A stretch of DNA of 64,000 nucleotides, taken from assembly GCA_001508155.1 (NCBI GenBank), contig LGFI01000002.1, positions 62,001-126,000 on the forward strand, read 5' to 3'. A program made the translations under genes and the position numbers. Source of the stretch: Acetothermia bacterium 64_32 (GTDB lineage: Bacteria > Bipolaricaulota > Bipolaricaulia > Bipolaricaulales > Bipolaricaulaceae). The notes beneath the pieces are model-generated. The model searched no databases. It was not told the DNA's origin and worked only from the letters and a program-made list of their open reading frames with translations. This document shows positions 26,437 through 35,147 of the stretch, piece by piece; within the stretch, counting starts at the first letter, position 1; each line of letters starts with the position of its first letter.

Positions 26437-27196
26437 CACCCAAGTCCCGGAAGGATATGTAAAGGCCTTCTTTCGCCCAAGATCCCTTTCGGATGCCAAA
26501 TACACCTATTGTCCCGGCTGCCACCACGGGATCGTGGGGAGGCTGATCGCCGAGGCGATCGACGAGCTGGGGATCCAGGACCGGACGGTGGGGATCGCGC
26601 CGGTGGGCTGTGCCGTGTTCCTTTACCAGTTCTACCGGGTGGACTTCGTACAGGCCGCCCATGGGCGGGCCTGCGCCGTGGCCACCGGCATAAAACGGGC
26701 TAACCCCGAGCTCGTCGTGTTCTCCTACCAGGGGGATGGTGACCTGGCGGCCATCGGCACCGCCGAGACCGTGCACGCCGCCAACCGGGGCGAGAACATC
26801 ACCGTGATCTTCGTGAACAACCAGGTGTACGGGATGACCGGGGGGGAGATGGCCCCCACCACCCTGCCCGGTCAGAGGACCACCACCACCCCCGAGGGAC
26901 GGGATGTGCGGCTCACAGGCTACCCCTTGCGGATCTCGGAGATGCTGGCGCAACTCGATGGCCCAGCCTACATCACCCGCCAGTCGGTACACGATGTCCG
27001 CCACATCCAGATGGCCCGGAGGGCTATCCTCAAGGCGTTCCGCAACCAGCTCGAGGGAAAGGGCTTCTCCCTGGTGGAGATCGTGGCCGCTTGCCCCACC
27101 AACCTCAAGCTCCCCCCGCCCCAGGCAAACCGCTGGGTGGCCGAGAACGCCCTTAAGTACTTCCCCCTTGGGGATCTCAAGGTGAAGGGGGGCTGA
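26423..27196 (+). CDS. 2-oxoacid:ferredoxin oxidoreductase, beta (TPP) subunit
   Basis: A 257-aa thiamine-diphosphate subunit. YCPGCHHG and PVGC give cysteines typical of the family. The TPP-magnesium motif is GDGDLAAIGTAETVHAANR followed by VNNQVYGMTGG. LVEIVAACPTN is also typical for Kor/Vor beta. It overlaps the alpha gene by 14 nt and its stop directly precedes the gamma start. Confidence 0.94.
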   Translation: MPQASTQVPEGYVKAFFRPRSLSDAKYTYCPGCHHGIVGRLIAEAIDELGIQDRTVGIAPVGCAVFLYQFYRVDFVQAAHGRACAVATGIKRANPELVVFSYQGDGDLAAIGTAETVHAANRGENITVIFVNNQVYGMTGGEMAPTTLPGQRTTTTPEGRDVRLTGYPLRISEMLAQLDGPAYITRQSVHDVRHIQMARRAILKAFRNQLEGKGFSLVEIVAACPTNLKLPPPQANRWVAENALKYFPLGDLKVKGG

Positions 27197-27754
27197 ATGG
27201 AGCTGGGGGTTATCTTCGCCGGCTTCGGCGGGCAGGGGATCCTGCTCGCCGGGAAGGTCCTGGCCCGGGCCGGGATGGACCGGGGGCTGGAGGTCACCTG
27301 GCTCCCCTCCTACGGCCCGGAGATGCGGGGGGGGACGGCCAACTGCACGGTGGTGCTCGCGGATGAGCCCATCGGTTCCCCCATCGTGGACGCCCCCCAG
27401 GCCCTGGTGGCCATGAACCTCCCCTCCCTGGATCGGTTCGAAGGGCGGGTGGCCAAGGATGGGCTGATCGTCTACAACAGCTCCCTCATCCCCCGGGCTC
27501 TCAAGAGGAGCGACGTAAGGGGCATCCCAGTCCCGGCGAACGACATCGCCCGACAGCTGGGCAGCCCCCGCACGATCAACATGGTGGCCCTGGGGGCCCT
27601 GCTGCGGGCGTTGGGGGCGGTGCCACTTGAGGCGGCGGAGGAGGCCATGGCCCACGAGCTGCGGGCCCGGGGACGGGAAAGGCTCATCGAGGTCAACCAG
27701 AGGGCCCTGGCCCGGGGCTTTTCCGAGGCGGGGAAGTACCTTGGTGACAGGTGA
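27197..27754 (+). CDS. 2-oxoacid:ferredoxin oxidoreductase, gamma subunit
   Basis: A 185-aa subunit with the N-terminal [17 protein letters not shown] and [16 protein letters not shown], both diagnostic of the gamma domain. It completes the enzyme. The last codons and the stop lie at the edge of a small palindromic repeat cluster (27743-27819), so the C-terminus may have been set by that element. Confidence 0.93.
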   Translation: MELGVIFAGFGGQGILLAGKVLARAGMDRGLEVTWLPSYGPEMRGGTANCTVVLADEPIGSPIVDAPQALVAMNLPSLDRFEGRVAKDGLIVYNSSLIPRALKRSDVRGIPVPANDIARQLGSPRTINMVALGALLRALGAVPLEAAEEAMAHELRARGRERLIEVNQRALARGFSEAGKYLGDR

Positions 27755-27819
27755 CACGTTACGCGTAACTGGGAGAAGGAGGGACCGGTCACGCGTCACC
27801 CGTTACGCGTCACGGACGT
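27743..27819. repeat. Cluster of ACGCGT-centred palindromes
   Basis: Three related 12-mers lie within 60 bp: GTTACGCGTAAC (27758-27769, perfect palindrome), GTCACGCGTCAC (27788-27799) and GTTACGCGTCAC (27802-27813), with flanking GGTGACA copies. The cluster fills the gap between the gamma-subunit gene and the NUDIX gene. No coding or terminator structure is evident. It resembles dispersed intergenic repeats of other GC-rich genomes. Confidence 0.7.
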
Positions 27820-27822
27820 GAG

Positions 27823-28326
27823 ATGGGGGAGTATGTATTCCGTGGGCGGCTGATCTCGGTGCGGGTGCTTGCAACGCCCCGGGGGGCGCGGGAGGTGGTG
27901 GAACACCCCGGGGCGGTGGCCGTCCTGGTCCTGGACGAAGGCGGCCGTGTCCTTTTGGTGGGCCAGCCCCGGGAGGCGGTGGGCCGAAGGGTGTGGGAGA
28001 TCCCGGCCGGGAAGCTGGAGCCCGGGGAGTCGCCAGAGGAGGCGGCCCGCCGGGAGCTTCTGGAGGAGACCGGGCTTGCTGCCAAGGCCATGATCCCCCT
28101 GGGGGCCATCTTCCCCACCCCGGGCTATTCGAGCGAGGTCATCCACCTGTTCCTGGCCGAAGGGACGAGCGGGGAGCCGCGGCCTTTGGGGGAGATCTGT
28201 CAGGTGCGCTTCTTCACCCCGGGGGAGATAGCCGAGCTCGCCCGGGCCGGGGAGGGGGATGGGAAGACCCTGGCCGCCCTTGCCCTCTTAAAGCTGCGGG
28301 ATCAGGGCGGAAAGGAGCCTGCCTAG
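27823..28326 (+). CDS. NUDIX hydrolase (ADP-ribose pyrophosphatase-like)
   Basis: A 167-aa protein. The complete Nudix box starts at GKLEPGESPEEAARRELLEE and ends in TGL, about residues 64-86. The N-terminal strand pattern (GRLISVRVL, VVEHPGAVAVLVL) and PTPGYSSEVIHLFLAEG fit ADP-ribose pyrophosphatases such as NudF. Its 3' end overlaps the convergent purine nucleoside phosphorylase gene by 39 nt, so the two messages are complementary there. Confidence 0.9.
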   Translation: MGEYVFRGRLISVRVLATPRGAREVVEHPGAVAVLVLDEGGRVLLVGQPREAVGRRVWEIPAGKLEPGESPEEAARRELLEETGLAAKAMIPLGAIFPTPGYSSEVIHLFLAEGTSGEPRPLGEICQVRFFTPGEIAELARAGEGDGKTLAALALLKLRDQGGKEPA

Positions 28327-29097
28327 GTCACTCGCCCGGCTTTGGGTGGTCTTTACCACCTCCTCGTGCGAAAGGGGCCTTGTGGCGATCCCCGCCGCGT
28401 AGTTGGTGACACAGGAGATCCCGAGGACCCTGAGGCCGGCGTGGCGGGCAGCGATCACCTCCGGCACGGTGGACATCCCCACCATGTCCGCCCCCAGGGC
28501 CCGGAAGGCCCGGATCTCCGCCGGGGTCTCATAGGAGGGGCCCAAGGTGGCTAGATAAACCCCCTCCTTGAGCACCATCCCCAAACCCCTTGCCACCTCC
28601 TTTGCCTTGGCCCTGAGCCCGGGATCGTAGGCGGCCGTCATGTCGGGGAACCGGGGGCCGAGGCGGGTAAGGTTCGGCCCCCGCAGGGGATTCCCCCCCA
28701 GCATGTTTATGTGGTCGCAGATGAGCACTAAATCCCCGGGGTGTAAGCCCTCGGAGATCCCCCCGGAGGCGTTGGTGACCACCAGCGTCTTTATGCCGAT
28801 CATGGCATAGGCCCGCACCGGGAACACCACCTCGGCGAGGTCATAGCCCTCGTAGTAGTGGATCCTCCCCCGCTGCACCAGGACCTGGCACCCGGACGCC
28901 TCCCCCACCGCCACCTGGCCGGCATGCCCGGCCACCGTGGGCACGGGGAAACCCGGGATCTCGCTGAAGGAAAGGGCCCGCTCCCCCTCCAAGGGGAGGA
29001 CCTGCGAGAGCCCAGAGCCCAGGATCACCGCCACCTCCGGCCGGCCCAGCTCGGCAAGCCTGGCAGCCGCCCGCTCCAGTCGCTCCATCATGTCCAC
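28288..29097 (-). CDS. punA: Purine nucleoside phosphorylase
   Basis: Phosphorolysis of inosine and guanosine in purine salvage. It shows VILGSGLS, AGHAGQVAVG, the phosphate-site RGRIHYYEGYD, VVTNASGGI, ATLGPSYETPAEIRA and GMSTVPEVIAARH with CVTNYAAG, all characteristic of trimeric PNP. About 269 aa from GTG 29097, which sits 6 nt after GGGAGG. A TTG at 29133 would overlap disA by 14 nt, and ATG 29091 is another option. Confidence 0.92.
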   Translation of the reverse strand: MDMMERLERAAARLAELGRPEVAVILGSGLSQVLPLEGERALSFSEIPGFPVPTVAGHAGQVAVGEASGCQVLVQRGRIHYYEGYDLAEVVFPVRAYAMIGIKTLVVTNASGGISEGLHPGDLVLICDHINMLGGNPLRGPNLTRLGPRFPDMTAAYDPGLRAKAKEVARGLGMVLKEGVYLATLGPSYETPAEIRAFRALGADMVGMSTVPEVIAARHAGLRVLGISCVTNYAAGIATRPLSHEEVVKTTQSRASDLGRLLSALIPQL

Positions 29098-29119
29098 GAC
29101 ACGCCTCCCTGCCCTGAAC

Positions 29120-30178
29120 TCAGAAGCCTTCAAGCCCGGTGGCGTAGCCCGCCTTGAACCTCCTGAGCCCGGCCTTGATGGCCCGGGCCCTCACCTCGGC
29201 CACCCCCTTTATGCGCTGCAGCTGCCTGCGGCCCTGCCGCTCTATCTGGTCCACGCTGCCGAACTCCCGCACCAGCCGCTCGATCACGGGCATGGGAAGC
29301 CGGGGGATCTTGTGTAAAAGCCGGTACCCCCGCGAGGAAAGGGGCTTCTCCAGGTCATCTTCGTCGAACCCTAGGTGCTTGAGCACCGCCTCCGGGGAGA
29401 GGCGGTCCTCCACACTCATCTTCAGGATGCCCTGGATGACCTCCTCCACCGGGCGCTCCTGGTCCTTTTGGAAGTCCAGCACGATGAGCTCCAGCTCCTC
29501 CCGCACGCCCCGCATGAGCCCCCTCAGCTGGCGCTGAGGGAGCTCGCGATAGGTCCCCAGCTCCAGGAAGATGCGCTTCAGCTCCTCCTCCAGTTCCAGC
29601 ATCTGGACGATCTTCTGGATGATGAGGGCCACATGGTAAGGGAAAACCCTTCTTTCGAACTCCAAGGGGCCCAGTTCGGTTAAAAGCTCGTTGAGCTCGG
29701 CGCGATATCGGTCTAGGATGAGCAGGGCTTGGGAGGCCTGGGAGAGCAGGGTCATGGGGTCCTGGAGCTCGTGTTTCCAGTCCCCAAGGTAGATGGTGGT
29801 GCGTCTGCGTTCTTCGGAGATGGCGATCACCGGGCAACCGAGCTGGCGGGCGGTTTGTTCGGCCGCGCGGTGGCGGGTCCCGGTCTCGAAGGAGGGGATG
29901 GAGGGGTCCGGGGCCAGGTGGGCGTTTGCATAGAGGATGGTGCGGAGCCCGGGGTCCACCACCACGGCCCGGTCCATCTTTGAGAGCTCGGCCACCGCCT
30001 GGGGGGTGAAGGGGGTGTTGAGCTCGAAGCCGGCCACCACCAGGGGGGAGATGACCTCCCGTTCGGCCACCACGATGAGCCCCCCCTTCCCCAGCTGGAC
30101 GACAAGGTCGATGGCCTGCCTCAGCGGGGTCCCGGGGGCCGTCTTCTCCAGGATCTCCAGCCGTTCTTTCTCCTCCAT
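29120..30178 (-). CDS. disA: DNA integrity scanning protein DisA (diadenylate cyclase)
   Basis: Octameric c-di-AMP synthase that scans DNA for branched structures. The 352 aa comprise the DAC domain (about 1-145), a helical linker and a C-terminal helix-hairpin-helix region (MPVIERLVREFGSVDQI). The RHR motif in ETGTRHRAAE (102-104) is intact. The conserved DGA motif reads DRA here (D69-R70-A71), an Arg in place of an invariant Gly at the active site. It follows radA, as in many Gram-positive bacteria. Confidence 0.92.
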   Translation of the reverse strand: MEEKERLEILEKTAPGTPLRQAIDLVVQLGKGGLIVVAEREVISPLVVAGFELNTPFTPQAVAELSKMDRAVVVDPGLRTILYANAHLAPDPSIPSFETGTRHRAAEQTARQLGCPVIAISEERRRTTIYLGDWKHELQDPMTLLSQASQALLILDRYRAELNELLTELGPLEFERRVFPYHVALIIQKIVQMLELEEELKRIFLELGTYRELPQRQLRGLMRGVREELELIVLDFQKDQERPVEEVIQGILKMSVEDRLSPEAVLKHLGFDEDDLEKPLSSRGYRLLHKIPRLPMPVIERLVREFGSVDQIERQGRRQLQRIKGVAEVRARAIKAGLRRFKAGYATGLEGF

Positions 30179-30181
30179 GGC

Positions 30182-31519
30182 TCACACCAGCCCCAGCGCC
30201 TGAGCCCCCTCCTCCACCGAACCCACCTGCTCCACCACCAAGGATACCCCCTTGGGGACAGGACCGGGAGGAACGACCGCCCGCCGGAACCCGAGCTTCT
30301 CCACCTCCCGGAGTCGCTCCGGGGCCTTCCTCACCGGACGCACGTCCCCGGCCAAGCCCACCTCCCCGAACACCACCGTGTCCGGGGGGATCACCCTGTC
30401 CCTGAGGCTGGATAGCACGGCAGCACACACCCCCAAGTCCACCGCCGGCTCCCGTACCTCCAGCCCCCCTCCCACCGCCAGGTACACGTCGGTGGCCCCG
30501 ATGTGTGCCCCCAGCCTCTTTTCGATCACCGCGAGGATCACCAGCACCCGGTTGAAGTCCAGGCCCGCCATCCGACGCTGGGGGGGGCCGTAGCCCATGT
30601 TCGGGGAGACCAGGGCCTGGATCTCCACCAGCAGCGGCCGGGTGCCCTCAAGCACGGGCACCACCGCCGAGCCGGGCCTGGCGGCCCTGGCCCGGGGCAC
30701 AAAGAAGGTGGAGGGATCGGGGACCTGCACCAGCCCCCGCTCCCCCATCTGAAACACGGCCACCTCATTGGTGGAACCAAACCGGTTCTTGATGGAACGA
30801 AGGATCCTCAGGTCCCCCTCCCGGCTCCCCTCAAGATAAACCGCCACGTCCACCAGATGCTCCACCGTCTTGGGGCCGGCGAACTCACCCCCCTTTGTGA
30901 TGTGGGAGACGAGAAAACAGACCATGGAAAGCGCCTTGGCCAGCTGGGCGAGCCTGGCCGCCGCCTCCCTCACCTGCCCCACCCCCCCGATGTCCCCCCC
31001 ACCCGGCCGGGCCACCACCGTCTGCAGGGAGTCCACCACCAGGGCCACGGGCCGCAGCCTCTTTATCGCCTCCCCGATCCGCAAAAGATGCTGTTCGGAA
31101 AGCAGGTACAGCTCGGGCTCCCCGATCCCCAGGCGCTCCGCCCTGAGCTTCACCTGCCCCGGGGCCTCCTCCCCGGACACATACAAAACCCGCCCGTACC
31201 GGGCGGCAAGCTCCCCGGCGATCTGAAGGAGGAGGGTGGATTTGCCGATCCCCGGCTCCCCACCGAACAGGATCACCGAGCCGGGGATGAGCCCGCCCCC
31301 AAGAAGCCGGTCCACCTCGGAAAGCCCACTTAAAAGCCGCTCCCGGGGAGGGGGCTCCACCTGGGGGAGGGCCAGGACCTGCCCACCTATCCAGCCCTGC
31401 TCGTCCTCCGAACCAGGGCCCTCCGATAACTCCTCAAAGCTCTCCCAACTGCCACAGCCCGGACACCGGCCCAGCCACTTGGGGGATTGAAAGCCACACT
31501 CCCGACACCGGTAAGCCAT
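30182..31519 (-). CDS. radA: DNA repair protein RadA
   Basis: RecA-like branch-migration ATPase of 445 aa. The N-terminal zinc finger uses C5, C8, C19 and C22. Walker A GGEPGIGKST is at 86-95, the RadA-specific KNRFG is at 244-248, and a C-terminal Lon-protease-like domain follows, which lacks evidence of catalytic activity. It lies between clpC and disA with gaps of 0-3 nt, so the three genes are surely co-transcribed. Confidence 0.95.
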   Translation of the reverse strand: MAYRCRECGFQSPKWLGRCPGCGSWESFEELSEGPGSEDEQGWIGGQVLALPQVEPPPRERLLSGLSEVDRLLGGGLIPGSVILFGGEPGIGKSTLLLQIAGELAARYGRVLYVSGEEAPGQVKLRAERLGIGEPELYLLSEQHLLRIGEAIKRLRPVALVVDSLQTVVARPGGGDIGGVGQVREAAARLAQLAKALSMVCFLVSHITKGGEFAGPKTVEHLVDVAVYLEGSREGDLRILRSIKNRFGSTNEVAVFQMGERGLVQVPDPSTFFVPRARAARPGSAVVPVLEGTRPLLVEIQALVSPNMGYGPPQRRMAGLDFNRVLVILAVIEKRLGAHIGATDVYLAVGGGLEVREPAVDLGVCAAVLSSLRDRVIPPDTVVFGEVGLAGDVRPVRKAPERLREVEKLGFRRAVVPPGPVPKGVSLVVEQVGSVEEGAQALGLV

Positions 31520-33934
31520 CTATCCCCTTCGGAACCTCATCTCCTCCCCCTCCGCCTCCACCACTATGGTGCATCCTGGGGGGAATTCCTTAGTAAGGAT
31601 GCGCTCGGAGATGGGGTCCTCGATCAGGCGCTCGATGGTGCGCCGCATGGGCCGGGCGCCGTACTTGGAATCATATCCCTTTTCTATGAGGAGCTCCCGA
31701 GCGGAGTCGGTCAGGACCAGCTCTATCCCGTGCTCCTCCGCCAGGCGCTGGCGCAGCCTGCCGAGTAACAGCTCGGCTATCTGGCCCACCTGCTCCTTGG
31801 TGAGGGAGTGGAAGACGATGATGTCGTCCAGCCGGTTCAAGAATTCGGGGGAGAACAGCTTCCTCACCTCCCCCATCACCCTAGACTTCATGTCTTTATA
31901 GGTCTCGGCGGACTCCACGGTCTCCGAGCCGAAGCCGAGCGCGGTGTGTTCGGTGATGAGCTTGCCCCCGACGTTGGAGGTCATGATGAGCACGGTGTTG
32001 CGGAAGTCCACCTTCCTCCCCTGAGAATCGGTGAGGATCCCGTCGTCCATCACCTGAAGCAGGATGTTGAACACGTCCCGGTGGGCCTTCTCGATCTCGT
32101 CGAACAGCACCACAGAATAAGGCCGGCGGCGCACCGCCTCGGTGAGCTCCCCTGCCTCCTCGTAGCCGACGTACCCGGGAGGGGCCCCGATGAGCCGGGA
32201 GACGGAGAAGCGTTCCATGTACTCGGACATGTCGATCCTGATCAGGGCATCCTCGTCCCCGAACAGGAATTCGGCCAGGGTCCTGGCGAGCTCCGTCTTC
32301 CCCACCCCGGTGGGCCCCAGGAACAGGAAGGAGCCGATGGGCCGGCGGGGGTCCTTCACCCCGGCGTAGGCCCGGCGGATGGCCCGGCACACCGACTTCA
32401 CCGCCTCGTCCTGGCCCACCAGCCGCTGATGGATCTTCTCCTCCATGTGGACCAGCCGCGCCGTGTCCTCCTCCTGCAGGTGCCGGATGGGGATCCCGGT
32501 CCAGGCCGAGACGGTGGCCGCTATGTGTTCGCCGGTGACCACCGGCCGCTCGGTCCCCTGCCCCAGCTCCTCCTCGAACGACTTCAACTCCTCAAGCAGG
32601 GCGTTCCGCCGGTCCCGCAGCCGGGCGGCCAGCTCGTAGTTCTGCCGCGCCACCGCCTCCTCCTCCTCGTCCTCCAGGGCGGAGATCTCCTCCACCAGCT
32701 TCCTCGCCTCCGGGGGAAGCTCGGTGGCGCTGAGCCTGACCTTGGCTGCGGTCTCGTCTATGAGGTCGATGGCCTTGTCCGGGAGGAACTGGTCGGTTAT
32801 GTAGCGGTCGGCCAGGCGGGCCGCCTCCCGCAGGGCCTCGTCGGTGATCTGCACGCCGTGATGTTGCTCGTACCGATGGCGAAGCCCTTTGAGGATCTTA
32901 ACCGTGTCCTCCACCGACGGTTCCTCTATGTACACCGTCTTGAACCGCCTCTTTAAGGCGGGGTCCTTCTCGATGGACTTCCGGTAGTCGTCCGGGGTGG
33001 CGGTGCCGATGCACTGGATGGCCCCGGAGGCCAAGGGGGGCTTTAGGATGGCGGAGGCGTCGATGGCCCCCTCGGCCCCGCCAGCCCCCACCACGGTCTG
33101 GAGCTCGTCGATGAACAGGATCACGTTGTCGGCCGCCATGACGTGGTTGAGGATGTTCTTCAGGCGCTGTTCGAACTCGCCGCGGTACTTGGTGCCGGCC
33201 ACGATGCCGGCCATATCCAGCTCCACGATCTCCTTGTCCGCCAGGGCCAGGGGGACGTCCCCGGCGGCTATCCGCTGGGCCAGCCCCTCCACCAGGGCGG
33301 TCTTGCCCACCCCGGACTCCCCGATCAGGGCGGGGTTGTTCTTCTTGCGCCGGCACAGGATCTGGATGATCCTCTCCAGCTCCCGCTCCCGGCCGATCAC
33401 CGGGTCCAGGAGCCCCGCCTCGGCCTCCTCCACCAGGTTCCGGCCGAACTCCCCCAGCTCCCCGGGGAGGCGGGCCTGGCGGGCGGTGCGCACCCTGATC
33501 CCGCCCCGGCGGGGGGAGAAGTAACCCCGGGCCGTCCGGAGGTCCACCCCATGAGCGCGCAGGATCTCGGCGGCGGTACACTCCCCCTCCCGCAAAACCG
33601 CCAGGATCAAATGCTCCGGCTCGATGATCTCCGAGCCTGCCCGACGGGCCTCCTCATAGGATAGCTTCATCACCCGCCTGAGCCTTTGGGTGGGCTCAAG
33701 CTCGTCCGGGGGCAGGTGGAGCTTCCCCCTACCTTTTTGCCGCTCTATGATCCGGGCCACCCGCTCGTAGGTGAGGCCGTTCTCGAGGAGGAACTTGTAC
33801 ACCCGGGAGCCCTCTAGCCTCAGGGCGGCCAGGAGCAGGTGCTCGGTCCCCACATAGCGGTGTCGCCATTCGCCCGCCTCCTCCTGCGAGGCGGCCAGGA
33901 GCTTCATGGAATCCTTAGAGAACTTTTCGTACAT
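31520..33934 (-). CDS. clpC: ATP-dependent Clp protease ATP-binding subunit ClpC
   Basis: An 804-aa AAA+ unfoldase with two N-terminal Clp repeats (about 3-140), NBD1 with Walker A GESGVGKT (205-212), a UVR-like coiled-coil middle region (VARQNYELAARLRDRRNALLEE begins the stretch) and NBD2 with GPTGVGKTELA. The UVR-type middle domain identifies ClpC rather than ClpA or ClpB. In Gram-positive bacteria this gene follows ctsR-mcsA-mcsB; none of those is here, so adaptor and repressor control must differ. A TATAAT lies 20 nt upstream of the start. Confidence 0.94.
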   Translation of the reverse strand: MYEKFSKDSMKLLAASQEEAGEWRHRYVGTEHLLLAALRLEGSRVYKFLLENGLTYERVARIIERQKGRGKLHLPPDELEPTQRLRRVMKLSYEEARRAGSEIIEPEHLILAVLREGECTAAEILRAHGVDLRTARGYFSPRRGGIRVRTARQARLPGELGEFGRNLVEEAEAGLLDPVIGRERELERIIQILCRRKKNNPALIGESGVGKTALVEGLAQRIAAGDVPLALADKEIVELDMAGIVAGTKYRGEFEQRLKNILNHVMAADNVILFIDELQTVVGAGGAEGAIDASAILKPPLASGAIQCIGTATPDDYRKSIEKDPALKRRFKTVYIEEPSVEDTVKILKGLRHRYEQHHGVQITDEALREAARLADRYITDQFLPDKAIDLIDETAAKVRLSATELPPEARKLVEEISALEDEEEEAVARQNYELAARLRDRRNALLEELKSFEEELGQGTERPVVTGEHIAATVSAWTGIPIRHLQEEDTARLVHMEEKIHQRLVGQDEAVKSVCRAIRRAYAGVKDPRRPIGSFLFLGPTGVGKTELARTLAEFLFGDEDALIRIDMSEYMERFSVSRLIGAPPGYVGYEEAGELTEAVRRRPYSVVLFDEIEKAHRDVFNILLQVMDDGILTDSQGRKVDFRNTVLIMTSNVGGKLITEHTALGFGSETVESAETYKDMKSRVMGEVRKLFSPEFLNRLDDIIVFHSLTKEQVGQIAELLLGRLRQRLAEEHGIELVLTDSARELLIEKGYDSKYGARPMRRTIERLIEDPISERILTKEFPPGCTIVVEAEGEEMRFRRG

Positions 33935-33953
33935 CCTTATTGCCTCCCAGGCG

Positions 33954-33959
33954 ATTATA
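33954..33959 (-). promoter_or_regulatory. -10 box for clpC-radA-disA
   Basis: Minus-strand TATAAT between pth and clpC. It gives a 5' leader of about a dozen bases ahead of ATG 33934. GGGAGG at 33948-33943 would be at or near the transcript's 5' end. The -35 is not recognisable, and no CtsR or CIRCE operator is seen. Confidence 0.4.
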
Positions 33960-33967
33960 CCCGCAGG

Positions 33968-34519
33968 TCAAACCCCACATGAGTACTGGTCCAGGGCCGC
34001 CTTGAGGCCCCGGGTCAGGAAGATCCAGGCCAGCTCCGCCGCCCGATCGGCCGCCCGGGAGAGTAGAGGCACCTGGCCTTCCTCCGGGGGGGAGAGGACA
34101 TAGCACACGAGGTCCTTCCCCGGGGGCGGGGCCCCCACCCCGATCCGCAGCCTGGGCACCGCCTGGGTGCCCAGGGCGGAGAGGACGGAACGCAGACCGT
34201 TATGGGTGCCGGGGCCCCCAGCGGGCCGGAGTCGGAGCTCCCCCACCTCCAGGTCGACATCGTCCAGCACCACCAAAAGCCCCTCCGGCTTCAGGGGATA
34301 CCGGCTCACCAGCCCAGCCACCGCTTCCCCTGCCCGGTTCATGAAGGTGAGCGGACGCAGGAGCAACCCCTCCCCCCACCGGTAGACCTCCCCCCAGAGG
34401 AACCGTTCCACGGACCAGGCCGCCTTGCCGATCAGCCTTTCCAGGACCCAGAATCCAGCGTTGTGCCGGGTGGGGGCATACCTCACCCCGGGGTTGCCCA
34501 GGCCCACCACCGCCCTCAA
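33968..34519 (-). CDS. pth: Peptidyl-tRNA hydrolase
   Basis: Recycles peptidyl-tRNA released by aborted translation. The 183 aa include VGLGNPG, the catalytic His in TRHNAGF (H19), LTFMNRAGEAV, VLDDVDLEVG and GGPGTHNGLRS. The start overlaps the rplY stop by 4 nt. It is the last gene of glmU-prs-rplY-pth. Confidence 0.95.
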   Translation of the reverse strand: MRAVVGLGNPGVRYAPTRHNAGFWVLERLIGKAAWSVERFLWGEVYRWGEGLLLRPLTFMNRAGEAVAGLVSRYPLKPEGLLVVLDDVDLEVGELRLRPAGGPGTHNGLRSVLSALGTQAVPRLRIGVGAPPPGKDLVCYVLSPPEEGQVPLLSRAADRAAELAWIFLTRGLKAALDQYSCGV

Positions 34520-35136
34520 GGCTCGGGCTCTCCCTCCTCAACAGCCGGCCCTTCCTCCTCCGGGGCCTCCTCAGCCCCGGCCTCCAGCGTGATCGCCTTC
34601 GGCGGCAACACGGTCACGATGGGATCGTCCAGGGGATGCAGCGGCCTCAGATCATCATCCCATTTGAGATCCCCAATGAGGATGGACTCGTCCAGGCCCA
34701 GCCGGGAGATGTCCACCTCGAAGTAGGGAGGGATCTTTCTGGGAAGTCCCTCAACCTCAATATACTCGTGCACATGTTCCAAGATCCCGCCTTCCTTCAC
34801 CCCGGGGGCCGAGCCCACCAGCTTCACCGGCACCGGCAGGACCAGCTTGCGGCCGGGCTCGGGCACGTAGAAGTCCACGTGCAGAAACCGGTCGGTGATG
34901 GGGTCCACCTGTATGTCCTTGAGGAAGACGTGATAGGTCTCCCCCCCCTCCACCTGGACCTCCAGGGTGGTGGAGCGGGTGATGTGCTTGAACAGGTCCT
35001 CCAGGTCCGGCTCCCGGATGGCCACGTGGACTGGGGTCTTTACCTGGGGCCCGTAGATGACCCCGGGGACGTACCCCTCGCGCCGCAGCCGCCGGGCCTT
35101 GACAGAAAGGGACCGCGGTTTTGCCTGCACTATCAT
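34516..35136 (-). CDS. rplY: 50S ribosomal protein L25 (CTC/TL5 form)
   Basis: 5S-rRNA-binding protein of 206 aa. The N-terminal L25 domain (about 3-92, with RREGYVPGVIYG and HVDFY) is followed by the TL5/CTC beta domain. An acidic tail of about 20 residues, rich in Glu, Ala and Pro, closes the protein. The two-domain form is found in many bacteria outside the enterics. GGAGGG precedes the ATG. Confidence 0.95.
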   Translation of the reverse strand: MIVQAKPRSLSVKARRLRREGYVPGVIYGPQVKTPVHVAIREPDLEDLFKHITRSTTLEVQVEGGETYHVFLKDIQVDPITDRFLHVDFYVPEPGRKLVLPVPVKLVGSAPGVKEGGILEHVHEYIEVEGLPRKIPPYFEVDISRLGLDESILIGDLKWDDDLRPLHPLDDPIVTVLPPKAITLEAGAEEAPEEEGPAVEEGEPEP

Positions 35137-35147
35137 GTGGTTCCCTC

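Noticed and set aside
29098-29133. TTG start of purine nucleoside phosphorylase at 29133
   Set aside because: It overlaps disA and lacks a ribosome site; GGGAGG with GTG 29097 fits better.
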